Part shown: positions 40,090 to 49,827 of the stretch, piece after piece
Numbering within the stretch: position 1 is the first letter of the stretch
Layout: every line of letters starts with the position of its first letter
NCBI RefSeq assembly: GCF_004323635.1
Contig: NZ_CP036515.1
Coordinates: 3,845,501-3,909,500 of the forward strand
Direction: 5' to 3'
Length of the DNA stretch: 64,000 nucleotides
Source: Lichenihabitans psoromatis
Lineage (GTDB): Bacteria > Pseudomonadota > Alphaproteobacteria > Rhizobiales > Beijerinckiaceae
Notes under the pieces: generated by a model
Database searches by the model: none
Told to the model about the DNA's origin: nothing
The model's input: the letters and a program-made list of their open reading frames with translations, nothing else
Made by a program: the position numbers and the translations under genes

Positions 40090-42327
40090 TCACCCGTTCA
40101 CCCGTTGTACGTTTGACACTACGGGCTGGGCGCGCAGATGCGACATGATCGCGTTCAACTGCTTCAGATCCCAAACTTCGACATCGATCAACATTTTCCG
40201 GAAGTCAGGCGAACGAACCACGAAGCGTAGGTCTTCGATATTGGCCCCATTGTCGCCGATCGTGGCCGTGATCGTGGCCAGACAACCGGGTTCGTTGATG
40301 GCCGTGACCTCGATCTGCGCCGGAAACAACTCCTTGCGCGCCATGTCGATATCCCACCGCACGTCGAGCCAATAGTCTGGGTTGTCGTCGAACGCCATGA
40401 GGGCGGGCGACTGGATCGGGTAGATCGTAATGCCCTCACCCGGCGTCAGGATGCCGACGATGCGATCGCCCGGCACGGCGCCGCCATTCGGCGCGAAACG
40501 CACCGGAAGATCACCCCCGAGGCCACGAATCGGAATGGAACCCGAGGGCTCTGGAAATTTGAAGCGTAGATTCTCGGCCTTGCTCAACCCGAACCAGCCG
40601 GCATCTCCCTTATCGGGCCCTGCCCCGGCCTTCCGCTCCTCCTTGAAGTCGGGATGGACCGCCTTCACGATATCGCCCGAATACATCTCGCCTCGTCCGA
40701 CGGCGGCGAACACATCGTCGACCGACAAGCGAGCGAGGCGCGGCAGCGCGCTTTTCAGTTTCTCATCGACCAAGGTGTGGCCTGCCCGCTCAAAGGCACG
40801 CAGCACGATCTGCCGACCGAGCCCCGCATATTGCGTTCGCACGGCACTGCGGGTCGCGCGGCGGATGGCAGCCCGCGCCTTGCCGGTCACGACGACACTT
40901 TCCCACGCGGCGGGTGGGACCTGCCCATCGGCGCAGGCAATCTCGACCTCGTCGCCATTCTTCAGCTCGGACAAAAGCGGCGCCACGCGGCCGTCGATTT
41001 TGGCGCCAACCGCCGAATTGCCCACGTCCGTATGAACCGCATAAGCGAAATCGATCGCGGTCGCGCCACGCGGGAGCGCAATCAAACGGCCCTTCGGGGT
41101 GAAGCAGAAGACCTGATCGTGGAAGAGTTCGAGTTTGGTATGTTCGAGAAATTCTTCCGAACTATCGCCCTCTGCCAGCAATTCGATGGTGCGACGCAGC
41201 CAATCATAGGCCCGGCTTTCGTTGGCCAGCACCTGCAAATCGAGCGCCACGCCGTCCTTATAGAGCGCGTGTCCCGCGATGCCGTTTTCGGCGACGTTGT
41301 TCATCTCGCGTGTGCGCACCTGCAATTCGACGCGCTGCCGACCCGGACCCACAACCGTCGTATGAAGCGATCGATAATCGTTCTGCTTCGGGGTCGAGAT
41401 ATAATCCTTGAAGCGGCCTGGAACGCTCGGCCATGTCGTGTGAATGACGCCGATGGCGCGATAGCAATCCTCGACATTGTCGACGATGACCCGAAAGCCG
41501 AAGATGTCGGAGAGTTGCTCGAAGGCGAGCGACTTCTGCTCCATCTTCCGCCAAATTGAGTAAGGCTCCTTCTGGCGTCCCTTCACGTCGACCCGAATGC
41601 CCCGGGCGCTCAGGCGCTCGGACAATTCATGTTCGATCGTGCCGATCAACTTGCCGCTGCTGGCGCGCATCTCATCCAGCCGCGCCGTGATGGTCGCATA
41701 GGCATCGGGCATCAGTTGCGCGAAAGCCAAGTCCTCGAACTCGCTCCGCATGCTCTGCATGCCCATGCGACCCGCGAGCGGCGCGTAGATATCGAGCGTT
41801 TCCTCCGCCACGCGGGTGCGCTTCTCGGGCGGGACGAAATGCAGCGTCCGCATGTTGTGAAGGCGGTCCGCGAGCTTGACCAAGAGGACCCGAACATCAT
41901 CCGCAACCGCGAGCAGCAGCTTGCGGAAATTCTCCGCCTGTTGAGCACGCTTCGACACCAGATCCAGCTTTTTGATCTTGGTGAGACCCTCGACCAGCGC
42001 CCCGATTTCCGGGCCGAACAGCGTGTCGATCTCTTCTCGCGTGGAGGCTGTATCCTCGATCGTATCGTGCAGCACGGCCGCCACGATGGTGGCGTCGTCG
42101 AGCTTGAGATCCGTCAAGATGGCGGCGACTTCAAGCGGATGCGTGAAATAGGGGTCGCCGGAAGCGCGCTTCTGCGCGCCATGAGCCTTCATGGCATAGA
42201 CATAAGCCCGGTTGAGAAGCTCCTCATCCGCGTCCGGATTGTAGCTCCGCACACGGTCGACGAGCTCGTACTGCCGCATCATCTTGGCGGCGCCCGGACG
42301 CTTCGGCGCGGTCACAGCAATGGTCAT
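40090..42327 (-). CDS. rsh: RelA/SpoT-family bifunctional (p)ppGpp synthetase/hydrolase (Rsh)
   Basis: Single alarmone enzyme typical of Alphaproteobacteria. 745 residues: an HD hydrolase domain ([15 protein letters not shown], then LHDTIEDT with His87-Asp88), the synthetase domain with [15 protein letters not shown] and [20 protein letters not shown], then TGS (~ 400-460, [28 protein letters not shown]) and C-terminal ACT ([14 protein letters not shown]). The hydrolase site looks intact, so it should both make and degrade (p)ppGpp. It is preceded by rpoZ, whose product is also linked to ppGpp action on RNA polymerase in other bacteria. Confidence 0.96.
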   Translation of the reverse strand: MTIAVTAPKRPGAAKMMRQYELVDRVRSYNPDADEELLNRAYVYAMKAHGAQKRASGDPYFTHPLEVAAILTDLKLDDATIVAAVLHDTIEDTASTREEIDTLFGPEIGALVEGLTKIKKLDLVSKRAQQAENFRKLLLAVADDVRVLLVKLADRLHNMRTLHFVPPEKRTRVAEETLDIYAPLAGRMGMQSMRSEFEDLAFAQLMPDAYATITARLDEMRASSGKLIGTIEHELSERLSARGIRVDVKGRQKEPYSIWRKMEQKSLAFEQLSDIFGFRVIVDNVEDCYRAIGVIHTTWPSVPGRFKDYISTPKQNDYRSLHTTVVGPGRQRVELQVRTREMNNVAENGIAGHALYKDGVALDLQVLANESRAYDWLRRTIELLAEGDSSEEFLEHTKLELFHDQVFCFTPKGRLIALPRGATAIDFAYAVHTDVGNSAVGAKIDGRVAPLLSELKNGDEVEIACADGQVPPAAWESVVVTGKARAAIRRATRSAVRTQYAGLGRQIVLRAFERAGHTLVDEKLKSALPRLARLSVDDVFAAVGRGEMYSGDIVKAVHPDFKEERKAGAGPDKGDAGWFGLSKAENLRFKFPEPSGSIPIRGLGGDLPVRFAPNGGAVPGDRIVGILTPGEGITIYPIQSPALMAFDDNPDYWLDVRWDIDMARKELFPAQIEVTAINEPGCLATITATIGDNGANIEDLRFVVRSPDFRKMLIDVEVWDLKQLNAIMSHLRAQPVVSNVQRVNG

Positions 42328-42421
42328 GCTGTATTATTGGCGTCGCGACCCCGGGAAGCAAGGCGCGAGGCGCAAGCGTCGCCGATTGTCCGACGCTGCT
42401 CTCGTCCGCTCGGCGCGTAAA

Positions 42422-42814
42422 TTACTCGCCTTCTTCCTCGGTTTCAGCCGGGGGCACCAGGCCTTCGAGACCACGGAGCAGGTCTTCCTCGGTCATGCGG
42501 TCGAACTGAACCTCGCTGGCCGTATCGCTCATCACACGCGAAGGTGCGGACAAGCTCGGCACAACTTCCGCTTCCGGCTCGTCGACCTCGACGTGCTTTT
42601 GAAGCGAGTGAATGAGGTCTTCCTTCATATCCTCGGGAGTGAGACGCGAGTCGGCGATCTCTCGCAGCGCGACGACAGGATTTTTATCATTGTCACGGTC
42701 GATCGTGATTGCTGCACCGGCCGAAATCATGCGCGCACGATGGCTGGCTAGAAGAACGAGGTCGAAGCGGTTTTCGACCTTGTCGACGCAGTCTTCAACG
42801 GTTACACGCGCCAT
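42422..42814 (-). CDS. rpoZ: RNA polymerase omega subunit
   Basis: Assembles beta' into RNA polymerase. 130 residues, long owing to the acidic tail typical of Alphaproteobacteria. The N-terminal half ([33 protein letters not shown]) and VALREIAD are diagnostic. It is divergent from the NYN-domain gene across 266 bases and upstream of rsh, to which it is functionally related. Confidence 0.96.
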   Translation of the reverse strand: MARVTVEDCVDKVENRFDLVLLASHRARMISAGAAITIDRDNDKNPVVALREIADSRLTPEDMKEDLIHSLQKHVEVDEPEAEVVPSLSAPSRVMSDTASEVQFDRMTEEDLLRGLEGLVPPAETEEEGE

Positions 42815-43080
42815 GAAGACGGTTCCTTATATTCGGCGGATCAAGATTAGCCGCATCGTCTAGCACCGATCGCTACGAATCCGCAAGGCGGGGCTGTACC
42901 GCAAGGGTCCGCCATACTGGCGCCATTGTAAGCGATAGACTCAGGCGTTCGTTAAACTCATTCTAATGTTATGTTATCACGCTTGTGGTGTAACCCCGAA
43001 GATGCGAAATGAAAACACTGGCATTCACGTCGCCTCGCTGGGACATCGCTTACGACCTGTGACCATGAGCTATAAATAAA

Positions 43081-43698
43081 ATGAATGAGTCGGAACGAAT
43101 TGCGCTATTTATCGACGGTGCCAACTTGTACGCAACCGCCAAATCGGTGGGTTTTGACATCGACTACCGTCGGTTGTTGCGGGAGTACCAGACGCACGGA
43201 CGCCTTGTCCGAGCTTTTTACTATACCGCCATGGTGGATGATCAGGAATATTCGTCGATCCGTCCTCTGATCGACTGGCTGGATTACAATGGCTATGCCG
43301 TGGTGACCAAGCCGGCCAAGGAGTTTGTGGACTCGACGGGTCGTCGCAAGATCAAGGGCAACATGGACATCGAGCTCGCGGTCGACGCGATGGAGATGGC
43401 CGAACATGTCGACCACATTGTCTTATTCTCTGGCGACGGTGATTTTCGCTCTCTCGTCGAAGCGGTGCAACGCAAGGGTGTCCGCGTTTCGGTTGTTTCG
43501 ACCGTCATGACGCAGCCGCCGATGATCGCGGACGAATTACGCCGGCAGGCCGATGACTTTATTGATCTGGCCCATATGGCCGGCAAGATCGGGCGCGATG
43601 TCGGAGAGCGATCGGATCGTCCGATCCGCCATGTCGACCGGCGGACCAGCACTCATACGAATGCGCCCTCGCACGAGCCCGAAGAGATCGACGACTGA
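43081..43698 (+). CDS. NYN/LabA-like putative endoribonuclease
   Basis: 205-residue protein with a PIN-like NYN domain (about 6-165): ALFIDGANLYATA with Asp12, then LFSGDGDFRSLVEAVQRKG carrying the second acidic site. These domains are known or suspected RNases; cellular role here unknown. The C-terminus is a charged, disordered-looking tail. The ATG follows TATAAATAAA and has no visible Shine-Dalgarno. A UDGb gene follows six bases later, so the two are likely co-transcribed. Confidence 0.85.
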   Translation: MNESERIALFIDGANLYATAKSVGFDIDYRRLLREYQTHGRLVRAFYYTAMVDDQEYSSIRPLIDWLDYNGYAVVTKPAKEFVDSTGRRKIKGNMDIELAVDAMEMAEHVDHIVLFSGDGDFRSLVEAVQRKGVRVSVVSTVMTQPPMIADELRRQADDFIDLAHMAGKIGRDVGERSDRPIRHVDRRTSTHTNAPSHEPEEIDD

Positions 43699-43703
43699 CG
43701 GCG

Positions 43704-44357
43704 TTGCGCGATCCCGCTCCGGATTGTCCGCTCTGTCCTCGTCTCGTCGCCTTTCGGCGCGACGCTGCGAACAAGCATCCGGACTGGCACAATGCGCCAG
43801 TCCCATCGTTTGGGCCGGATGACGCGCGTCTGTTGATCGTTGGGCTGGCGCCGGGCCTCCAGGGCGCCAATCGGACGGGACGGCCGTTCACGGGCGATTG
43901 GGCCGGCGATCTCCTCTACGAAACGCTCGATCGTTTCGGCTTTTCGGTCGGCGCCTACGACGAGCGCCCCAACGACGGTCTGCGGCTCATCGATTGTGTG
44001 ATCGTCAATGCGGTGCGGTGTGTCCCTCCGGCCAATAAGCCGCTGCCGATCGAGATTAAAACCTGCAACGGCTTTCTGGCCGCAACCCAGGCGGCCCTCC
44101 CTCGCTTGGCCGCCATCGTGGCTTTGGGTCGCATCGGACATGAGAGCCTGCTGCGCTCACGCAATCTCCGGCTCTCGGCTCATCCGTTCGGCCACGGGCG
44201 CCACCACGATCTCGGAGACGCGACGCTCTTCGACAGCTATCACTGCTCTCGCTACAACACGAACACGGGCGTGCTGACGACCGAGATGTTCCATGCGGTC
44301 TTCGCGCAAGTGCGCCGGTGGCTCGACGCCGCGCCGCCTCCAGACCGCGCCGTTTAG
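43704..44357 (+). CDS. Type 5 uracil-DNA glycosylase (UDGb)
   Basis: Removes uracil, hypoxanthine and related lesions from DNA. 217 residues. Motif 1 [19 protein letters not shown] (about 47-65) and motif 2 [10 protein letters not shown] (180-189) are those of family 5. Fe-S ligand cysteines are visible at Cys8, Cys11, Cys106 and Cys121. The start is TTG 43704 with only a weak upstream GACGGCG. The last four bases overlap the convergent smpB stop. Confidence 0.88.
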   Translation: MRDPAPDCPLCPRLVAFRRDAANKHPDWHNAPVPSFGPDDARLLIVGLAPGLQGANRTGRPFTGDWAGDLLYETLDRFGFSVGAYDERPNDGLRLIDCVIVNAVRCVPPANKPLPIEIKTCNGFLAATQAALPRLAAIVALGRIGHESLLRSRNLRLSAHPFGHGRHHDLGDATLFDSYHCSRYNTNTGVLTTEMFHAVFAQVRRWLDAAPPPDRAV

Positions 44358-44830
44358 TTTCTGTCGCGCAACAGCCGCGACTTCTCCCGGTTCCAATCCC
44401 GCAGCTTCTCGGTCTCGCGCTTGTCGTGCAGCTTTTTGCCCTTGGCGATCGCGATCTCGATCTTGGCCATGCCGCGCTCGTTGAAATAGACTTTCAGCGG
44501 AACGATCGACATGCCCTCGCGCTCGACCCCGATCGCGAGTTTAGCGATCTGCCGTGCCTTCATCAGCAGTTTGCGCGGGCGACGTGGCTCGTGATTGAAG
44601 CGATTGGCCTGCAGGTATTCTGGAATATTCGCATTGATGAGGAACAGTTCGCCCTTTTCGGCGGATGCATAACTCTCCGCAATCGTGGCCTTCCCAAGCC
44701 TTAGCGATTTGACTTCCGTTCCGGTCAGCACCAATCCGGCCTCGAACACTTCGCCGATCTCATAATTGTAGCGAGCGCGTCGATTATCGGCCACCACCTT
44801 GAAGTTCTTTGCCTTGATGTTCTCCGCCAC
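44354..44830 (-). CDS. smpB: SmpB, SsrA-binding protein
   Basis: Partners tmRNA in rescuing stalled ribosomes. 158 residues. Conserved [29 protein letters not shown] (in pieces) at the N-terminus, [12 protein letters not shown] region, and the basic C-terminal tail [13 protein letters not shown] that folds into the A site. The tmRNA gene itself was not found in this window. It starts 26 bases after dapA ends on the same strand. Confidence 0.97.
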   Translation of the reverse strand: MAENIKAKNFKVVADNRRARYNYEIGEVFEAGLVLTGTEVKSLRLGKATIAESYASAEKGELFLINANIPEYLQANRFNHEPRRPRKLLMKARQIAKLAIGVEREGMSIVPLKVYFNERGMAKIEIAIAKGKKLHDKRETEKLRDWNREKSRLLRDRN

Positions 44831-44856
44831 GTCAGGTCACCACCACCAAACTCGTG

Positions 44857-45747
44857 TCAATCATGCAAAATACCAGCATGACGCATCGCGGCACGGATCT
44901 GCCCGCGCGCCGCTTCGGACACCGTCACCATCGGGAGACGCACGTCTTCGGTCCCGAGGCCGAGCAGCGACAGCGCATATTTGGGGCCGGCCGGGTTTGG
45001 CTCGATGAACAAGGCCGTATGCAGCGGCACCAAACGATCCTGAATCGCCAAGGCTGTCGCGAAGTCGCCGCGCAAACAGGCGCTCATCATGTCGGCACAG
45101 AGCTTCGGCGCAACATTGGACGTTACCGAAATCACGCCGGATGAGCCCGCCGCCATACAGGCCAGCGCTGTCATGTCCTCGCCCGAGAGCTGGACGAAAT
45201 CCGGCCCCAGCGCCTGACGCTGCAGCGACACGCGCGCCACATTGCCGGTCGCGTCCTTCACGCCGACGATGTTCGGAAGCTCGAACAACCGCTTCATCGT
45301 GTCGACCGACATATCGACCACGGAGCGCGGCGGGATGTTGTAGATCACGATCGGGATGCCGATCGCGTCGTTGACAGCCTTGAAGTGGCGATAGAGCCCC
45401 TCTTGGCTCGGCTTATTGTAATAGGGCGTGACGACCAAGACGCCGTTGGCGCCGGCCTGCTCGGCGTGGCGCGCGAGATCGATGGCCTCGACCGTGTTGT
45501 TCGATCCGGCACCCGCGATGACCGGGACACGGCCCCTCGTCTCGTTGACGCAGATGTCGACGACCCGCTTATGTTCCTCGTGGCTCAGCGTCGGTCCTTC
45601 GCCGGTCGTGCCGACCGGCACGAGACCATGCGTACCACTCTCGATTTGAACATCAATCTGAGCCCGCAGCGCGGCTTCGTCGACCGCCCCATTCCTGAAC
45701 GGGGTCACCAAAGCGGTCAGCGAGCCCTTCAAACGTGTTGTGGACAT
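44857..45747 (-). CDS. dapA: 4-hydroxy-tetrahydrodipicolinate synthase
   Basis: First committed step to lysine and meso-diaminopimelate, condensing pyruvate and aspartate semialdehyde. 296 residues from ATG 45747. GTTGEG (46-51), the catalytic tyrosine Tyr136 in YNIPPRS, and Schiff-base Lys164 (GVKDATGN) are present. Together with the lytic transglycosylase it touches peptidoglycan metabolism. Linked to smpB as in rhizobia. Confidence 0.96.
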   Translation of the reverse strand: MSTTRLKGSLTALVTPFRNGAVDEAALRAQIDVQIESGTHGLVPVGTTGEGPTLSHEEHKRVVDICVNETRGRVPVIAGAGSNNTVEAIDLARHAEQAGANGVLVVTPYYNKPSQEGLYRHFKAVNDAIGIPIVIYNIPPRSVVDMSVDTMKRLFELPNIVGVKDATGNVARVSLQRQALGPDFVQLSGEDMTALACMAAGSSGVISVTSNVAPKLCADMMSACLRGDFATALAIQDRLVPLHTALFIEPNPAGPKYALSLLGLGTEDVRLPMVTVSEAARGQIRAAMRHAGILHD

Positions 45748-46035
45748 GTCCCATCCCGTTATTTGACCGCAAGGACCCAGAGTCGTCACACGCCCTACAG
45801 GCGCCGCAATTTCCAGGCTCCGTCAAAGGGTCGTGATGTAGACCTTGCAAGACCGTAAGGGAAGGGGCGTGACGCCGGCCCGCGGTCGATCGCGGGAATA
45901 TCGCACGGCGGCGACCGATCGAGCCGGGTAGTTAACGATCCGTTATAGGAAACGAGCACAGCATGGCATCGGCGGCTTCGGGCGCGAGCGCGCCTCTGTC
46001 GACCTTTGTTACGTCGCGAGATCCAGAGGACACGC

Positions 46036-48318
46036 ATGTCGAAGTCGCGCACCATTGCTTATGGGTCTGTCGGGGCCATCGTGGTCGCCGGCGCGATCCT
46101 GGCGGTGCCGGCCAGCCGTCATGCGATCCGCCATGAGATTGCCAAGCACCGCCACTTCAACTTCAGCAACACAACCGCGACCTCCGTCGTGCCGGTCGCA
46201 CAGGCACCCGCCACGATCCTGGCGAGCGAGGCAGACCCTCGGTTTCTCGCCCGTTCCTCGGCCGAGGTCCCTGCCCCGCATCTCGGAACGGTGACGCTCG
46301 ACGCCAGCGCCTTCGCGCCGCCGACCGTCACGTCGCTGGCCAAGAGCGCAACCGGAACGGACGTTCAGCCGCTTGACAAGGGTGCCGCCTCACCCGTGAT
46401 CCGATCATCGAGCGATCAGGACGGCGGCGTGGGGATTGATCTCGCAGGAGCCCGCCAGGCGCTGCGGCTCTATCGGCAAGGCGATCTGGCGGCAGCCGAC
46501 GATTTCGCTCGTCTCACCAGCGGCCCGCTGCGGACACTGCTCGATTGGACCGCGATTCGTCTCGCCTCCCGACAGGCGGGCCTGCCCCGTCTCGAAGCCT
46601 TCAAAGCCGCGCATCCCGACTGGCCGACGATGACGTGGATCAACCGGCGCATCGAAGAAGCCAAAGTCGCGACACGCGATCCTGCCGCGACACTGGCGCT
46701 GTTTGCCAGTTCGGCGCCGGAGACCCTGTTTGGGCGACTGGCACTCGCGCGTGCCAGAATTGCGACCGGCGACCTCGACGGAGGCGCGGGAATCATTCGA
46801 TCGGCTTGGCGGAACGATGATCTGACGGCTGGGGAAGAAGCCCTGATCCTGAAGGATTTCGGCACGCTACTCAGGCGCGAGGATCATAAATTTCGGGCCG
46901 ACCGCTTACTCTACAAGGAAAACCTGCCGGCCGCGATGCGAGCGACCGCTCTCGCGGGCCCGGATGTCGCGCTGCTCGAGAAGGCGCGCATCGCGGTGAT
47001 CGGGTCCATGCCGTCGGATGCCGCGATCGCGGCGGTTCCGAAAGCCTTGCAAAGCGACCCCGGCCTGCTCTTCGCCAAAATCCAGAAGGCGCGCCGCGCC
47101 AATAAGATCGCCGACGCCGCCACGATGATGTTGTCGGCCCCCTCCGACCCCACCCTGCTGGTGGATGGCGACGAATGGTGGACCGAGCGTCGCCTTGTCG
47201 CCCGCAAACTGCTCGACGCGGGCGACGCCAAGACAGCGTTCCGCATCTGCGCCACACATGGCGCATCGTCCAACGCGTCGCGCATCGAAGCCGAGTTTCA
47301 TGCCGGCTGGATCGCATTGCGTTTTTTGAACGATCCTGTTCTGGCAGCGCCGCATTTCGCCAATGCCGCGACTCTGGCCGAAAGCCCCATCTCGACGTCT
47401 CGGGCGGCTTATTGGCAGGGCCGGGCCGCTGCAGCGGCTGGTGATGCGCCGGCCGCAGCCCGGTTTTACGACACGGCCGCGCAGCAACCCACGACATTCT
47501 ATGGCCAAATCGCCAACGCTGCTCTCGGGCGCCCGCCCGCCGTGCTGCGGCAACCGATCGCTGTCGCGTCCGGTCCCGATCGCCGGGAGGCGATCCAGGG
47601 CGTTGGCCTTTTGTTCGATCTCGGTGAACGGGATCTGGCGCTCGGGCTGGCCCTGACGATTGCCAAGACCGAGCCGGATCCGAGCCAGGTCGCAGCGCTC
47701 GCCAGCGTCGTCGCCGCCACCAAGGATGCGCGAGCCACCCTGTCGGTCGGCAAGGCCGCCGGCCAACGCGGCATCGCGCTCGACGATGCCGCCTTCCCGA
47801 CATTCGGGATCCCGGCCTACCAACCGCTCACCAATTCGGCCGACCGCTCGACCGTCTATGCGATCGCGCGACAAGAGAGCGAGTTCGACCCCCGGTCGGT
47901 ATCCTCCGCTGGCGCAAAAGGCTTGATGCAGTTGATCGGCTCGACGGCACGTCAAACCGCCGTAAAGGCCGGGATCGATTTCGATGAAACGCGGCTCTTG
48001 CTCGACGCCGGTTTTAACGCGCAGATCGGTGCCGCGCATCTCGGCAAGCTTCTGGCTGACGAGAACGGTTCTTACATCCTGACTTTCGCGGCCTATAACG
48101 CCGGCGCCCGCAAGGTGCAGGACTGGATCGGGATCTATGGCGACCCGCGCAAGCCGGGCGTCGATCCGATCGACTGGATCGAGCGAATTCCCTATTCGGA
48201 GACGCGAAACTACGTCCAGCGGGTGTTCGAGAACATGCAGATGTATCGCGCTCGTTTCGGCGTGCCGACCGCGTCCCTGTCAGACCCTCAGCCGACCGTG
48301 ACCGGCAAGGGAACCTGA
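46036..48318 (+). CDS. Soluble-type lytic transglycosylase (Slt70-like)
   Basis: Cleaves the MurNAc-GlcNAc bond of peptidoglycan in the periplasm. 760 residues from ATG 46036, which has AGAGGA upstream. An N-terminal basic/hydrophobic segment (about 6-23) may be a signal anchor, then a long alpha-helical superhelix region (~150-560) and the SLT domain with catalytic Glu614 in RQESEFDPRSVSSAGAKGLMQL and AAYNAGARKV downstream. A 288-base gap upstream separates it from dapA. It is followed by a hydrolase gene after ten bases. Confidence 0.92.
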   Translation: MSKSRTIAYGSVGAIVVAGAILAVPASRHAIRHEIAKHRHFNFSNTTATSVVPVAQAPATILASEADPRFLARSSAEVPAPHLGTVTLDASAFAPPTVTSLAKSATGTDVQPLDKGAASPVIRSSSDQDGGVGIDLAGARQALRLYRQGDLAAADDFARLTSGPLRTLLDWTAIRLASRQAGLPRLEAFKAAHPDWPTMTWINRRIEEAKVATRDPAATLALFASSAPETLFGRLALARARIATGDLDGGAGIIRSAWRNDDLTAGEEALILKDFGTLLRREDHKFRADRLLYKENLPAAMRATALAGPDVALLEKARIAVIGSMPSDAAIAAVPKALQSDPGLLFAKIQKARRANKIADAATMMLSAPSDPTLLVDGDEWWTERRLVARKLLDAGDAKTAFRICATHGASSNASRIEAEFHAGWIALRFLNDPVLAAPHFANAATLAESPISTSRAAYWQGRAAAAAGDAPAAARFYDTAAQQPTTFYGQIANAALGRPPAVLRQPIAVASGPDRREAIQGVGLLFDLGERDLALGLALTIAKTEPDPSQVAALASVVAATKDARATLSVGKAAGQRGIALDDAAFPTFGIPAYQPLTNSADRSTVYAIARQESEFDPRSVSSAGAKGLMQLIGSTARQTAVKAGIDFDETRLLLDAGFNAQIGAAHLGKLLADENGSYILTFAAYNAGARKVQDWIGIYGDPRKPGVDPIDWIERIPYSETRNYVQRVFENMQMYRARFGVPTASLSDPQPTVTGKGT

Positions 48319-48328
48319 TCCCAGGGCC

Positions 48329-49303
48329 GTGAGCCACGCCCCCGCTCCTCCGCCAGATCATCACGAAAGGTCGCCCGTGCCTGGTTTCATCAGTCGGTTC
48401 GTCTCGGCCCCAGACGCTCTTCGCCTCCACGCCCGAGACTATCAGCAGGCGGATGGCGGCACGACAGGTGGGCTCACCGTCGTCTGCCTGCCAGGACTGG
48501 CTCGGACCTCGGCCGATTTCCATGTCTTGGCCACGGCTCTGCTGGAGAGCGGCGTCGCGGCGCGCGTGCTCGTGATCGACTATCGCGGGCGGGGCCTGTC
48601 GGCGCGCGACCCGAACCCCGATCGCTACGATCTGCCAATCGAGTCAGCGGATCTGCTGGCCGTTCTTGCGGCGCTCGAGATCGGTGCCGCCGTTTTCGTC
48701 GGAACCTCGCGCGGCGGTCTTCATACCTTGATGCTGGGCGCCGTGCGCCCGACGATCCTCCAAGGCGTCGTTTTGAACGATATTGGTCCGGTCATCGAAC
48801 CGCGCGGCCTTGCGCGCATTCGCGGCTATATCGGTAAATTGCCCGAACCGAAATCGTGGCCGGACGCGATCGACCTGCTTAAGCACCTCGCCAGCGCGCA
48901 TTTCACCGCACTCGAGGAGCAAGACTGGGAGACCTTTGCCCGCACCACGTTCGAGGAACGCGACGGCCGGTTTGTCCCGCTCTACGATCCTGCCCTGATG
49001 CACAATCTCGCGAAGCTCGACCTCGATGCGGTACCGGTGCTCTGGCCGCAATTTGAGGGCCTGCGACATGTCCCGGTTCTGGTCGTGCGCGGCGAAAACT
49101 CCGATCTGCTCTCCGCCGCGACTGTCACCGAGATGACCAAACGACATCCCGACTGCGCGGCCGTCACGGTGCCGGGCCAAGGTCATGCACCGTTGCTGAT
49201 CGACACCCCGACGACGCGTCGCATCTGCCAATTTGTCGAACGATGCGGATTCAATCTACACTCAACAGCGGCGGCCCAACGCGGCTTATCCTTGCTGTTG
49301 TAA
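48329..49303 (+). CDS. Alpha/beta hydrolase
   Basis: 324 residues from GTG 48329 (no clear Shine-Dalgarno); GTG 48377 with GAAAGG upstream is a possible later start. The catalytic triad is apparent: nucleophile Ser127 in VGTSRGG, an acid after strand six, and His286 in GQGHAPL. Substrate unknown; esterase or lactonase-type chemistry is typical. It begins ten bases after the transglycosylase gene, probably one transcript. A dyad at 49358 follows. Confidence 0.87.
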   Translation: MSHAPAPPPDHHERSPVPGFISRFVSAPDALRLHARDYQQADGGTTGGLTVVCLPGLARTSADFHVLATALLESGVAARVLVIDYRGRGLSARDPNPDRYDLPIESADLLAVLAALEIGAAVFVGTSRGGLHTLMLGAVRPTILQGVVLNDIGPVIEPRGLARIRGYIGKLPEPKSWPDAIDLLKHLASAHFTALEEQDWETFARTTFEERDGRFVPLYDPALMHNLAKLDLDAVPVLWPQFEGLRHVPVLVVRGENSDLLSAATVTEMTKRHPDCAAVTVPGQGHAPLLIDTPTTRRICQFVERCGFNLHSTAAAQRGLSLLL

Positions 49304-49357
49304 GACAATGAGGCGGACGACGGCTGCTTCGTCGCAGCATTACACACTATAAAATAG

Positions 49358-49376
49358 ATGACGTTACGTCATTTTT
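49358..49376 (+). terminator. Dyad followed by a T-run after the hydrolase gene
   Basis: ATGACGT (49358-49364), one base, ACGTCAT (49366-49372), then a run of Ts (49372-49376). An A-run (49351-49354) on the other side makes it symmetric. It fits a weak intrinsic terminator for the hydrolase operon, although the stem is short and not GC-rich, so a protein-binding dyad is an alternative. Confidence 0.5.
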
Positions 49377-49566
49377 ATAATCTCGACTGTTGCCGGTTGG
49401 CCGCCGAGAAAAACTTGTGCCCTCGAGTCAATTGCGACTTGATCAATAGCCGTCACCTGTCATGTTGAACGAGCTTGATAACAAACTGAATTTTCGCTGC
49501 CGACTTATATTATCGTCTCGGTCGATTGCCCTCTATGGCCATGCGTTCAGCTATGGCGAGACCCGA

Positions 49567-49827
49567 ATGCGAATGGATCAAACGATACAGGACAACAGGC
49601 GTGCCCGACAGAAGTCGAGCCCAATCGCGTGGTGGCATGCAGGGCGTTCACGCGCCCGATCGGACGCCGCCGATATGCTGTTGGACTATGGAAGTCATGC
49701 CTATGAGGTGGCGACCCGCTTGGCGCGAGCAGAACGTCGTTACCGCATCATCGACATTTCTCTGCCACCCGGCCACTGGGAACGGGTGAGGCGCAACATC
49801 AAGCGGCGGCTCGTCTTGAAAGACTAG
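49567..49827 (+). CDS. Small hypothetical protein, no family recognised
   Basis: About 86 residues from ATG 49567 (49573 also possible; an earlier ATG at 49462 adds 35 unconvincing residues). The product is basic (over 20 Arg/Lys) with two ordered-looking parts: DAADMLLDYGSHAYEVATRLARAERRY and ISLPPGHWERVRRNIKRRL. No signal or membrane segment. Its last 29 bases overlap the 3' end of ctaA on the other strand. The preceding 263 bases are AT-rich relative to the window. It could be a real orphan gene or a chance ORF. Confidence 0.5.
   Translation: MRMDQTIQDNRRARQKSSPIAWWHAGRSRARSDAADMLLDYGSHAYEVATRLARAERRYRIIDISLPPGHWERVRRNIKRRLVLKD

Noticed and set aside
42952..42966. TTAA-N7-CTAA in the rpoZ/NYN gap
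   Set aside because: Single imperfect CtrA-like match in an AT-richer gap; insufficient.
45932..45946. TTAA-N7-TTAT, one mismatch from a CtrA site, upstream of the lytic transglycosylase
   Set aside because: One-mismatch matches occur by chance; no second site or conservation evidence.
44831..46035. tmRNA gene near smpB
   Set aside because: No alanine-tRNA-like ends or tag reading frame were seen in the gaps around smpB and dapA.
46906..48039. 377-codon minus-strand frame in the lytic transglycosylase
   Set aside because: Antisense to a well-supported gene with intact catalytic motifs.
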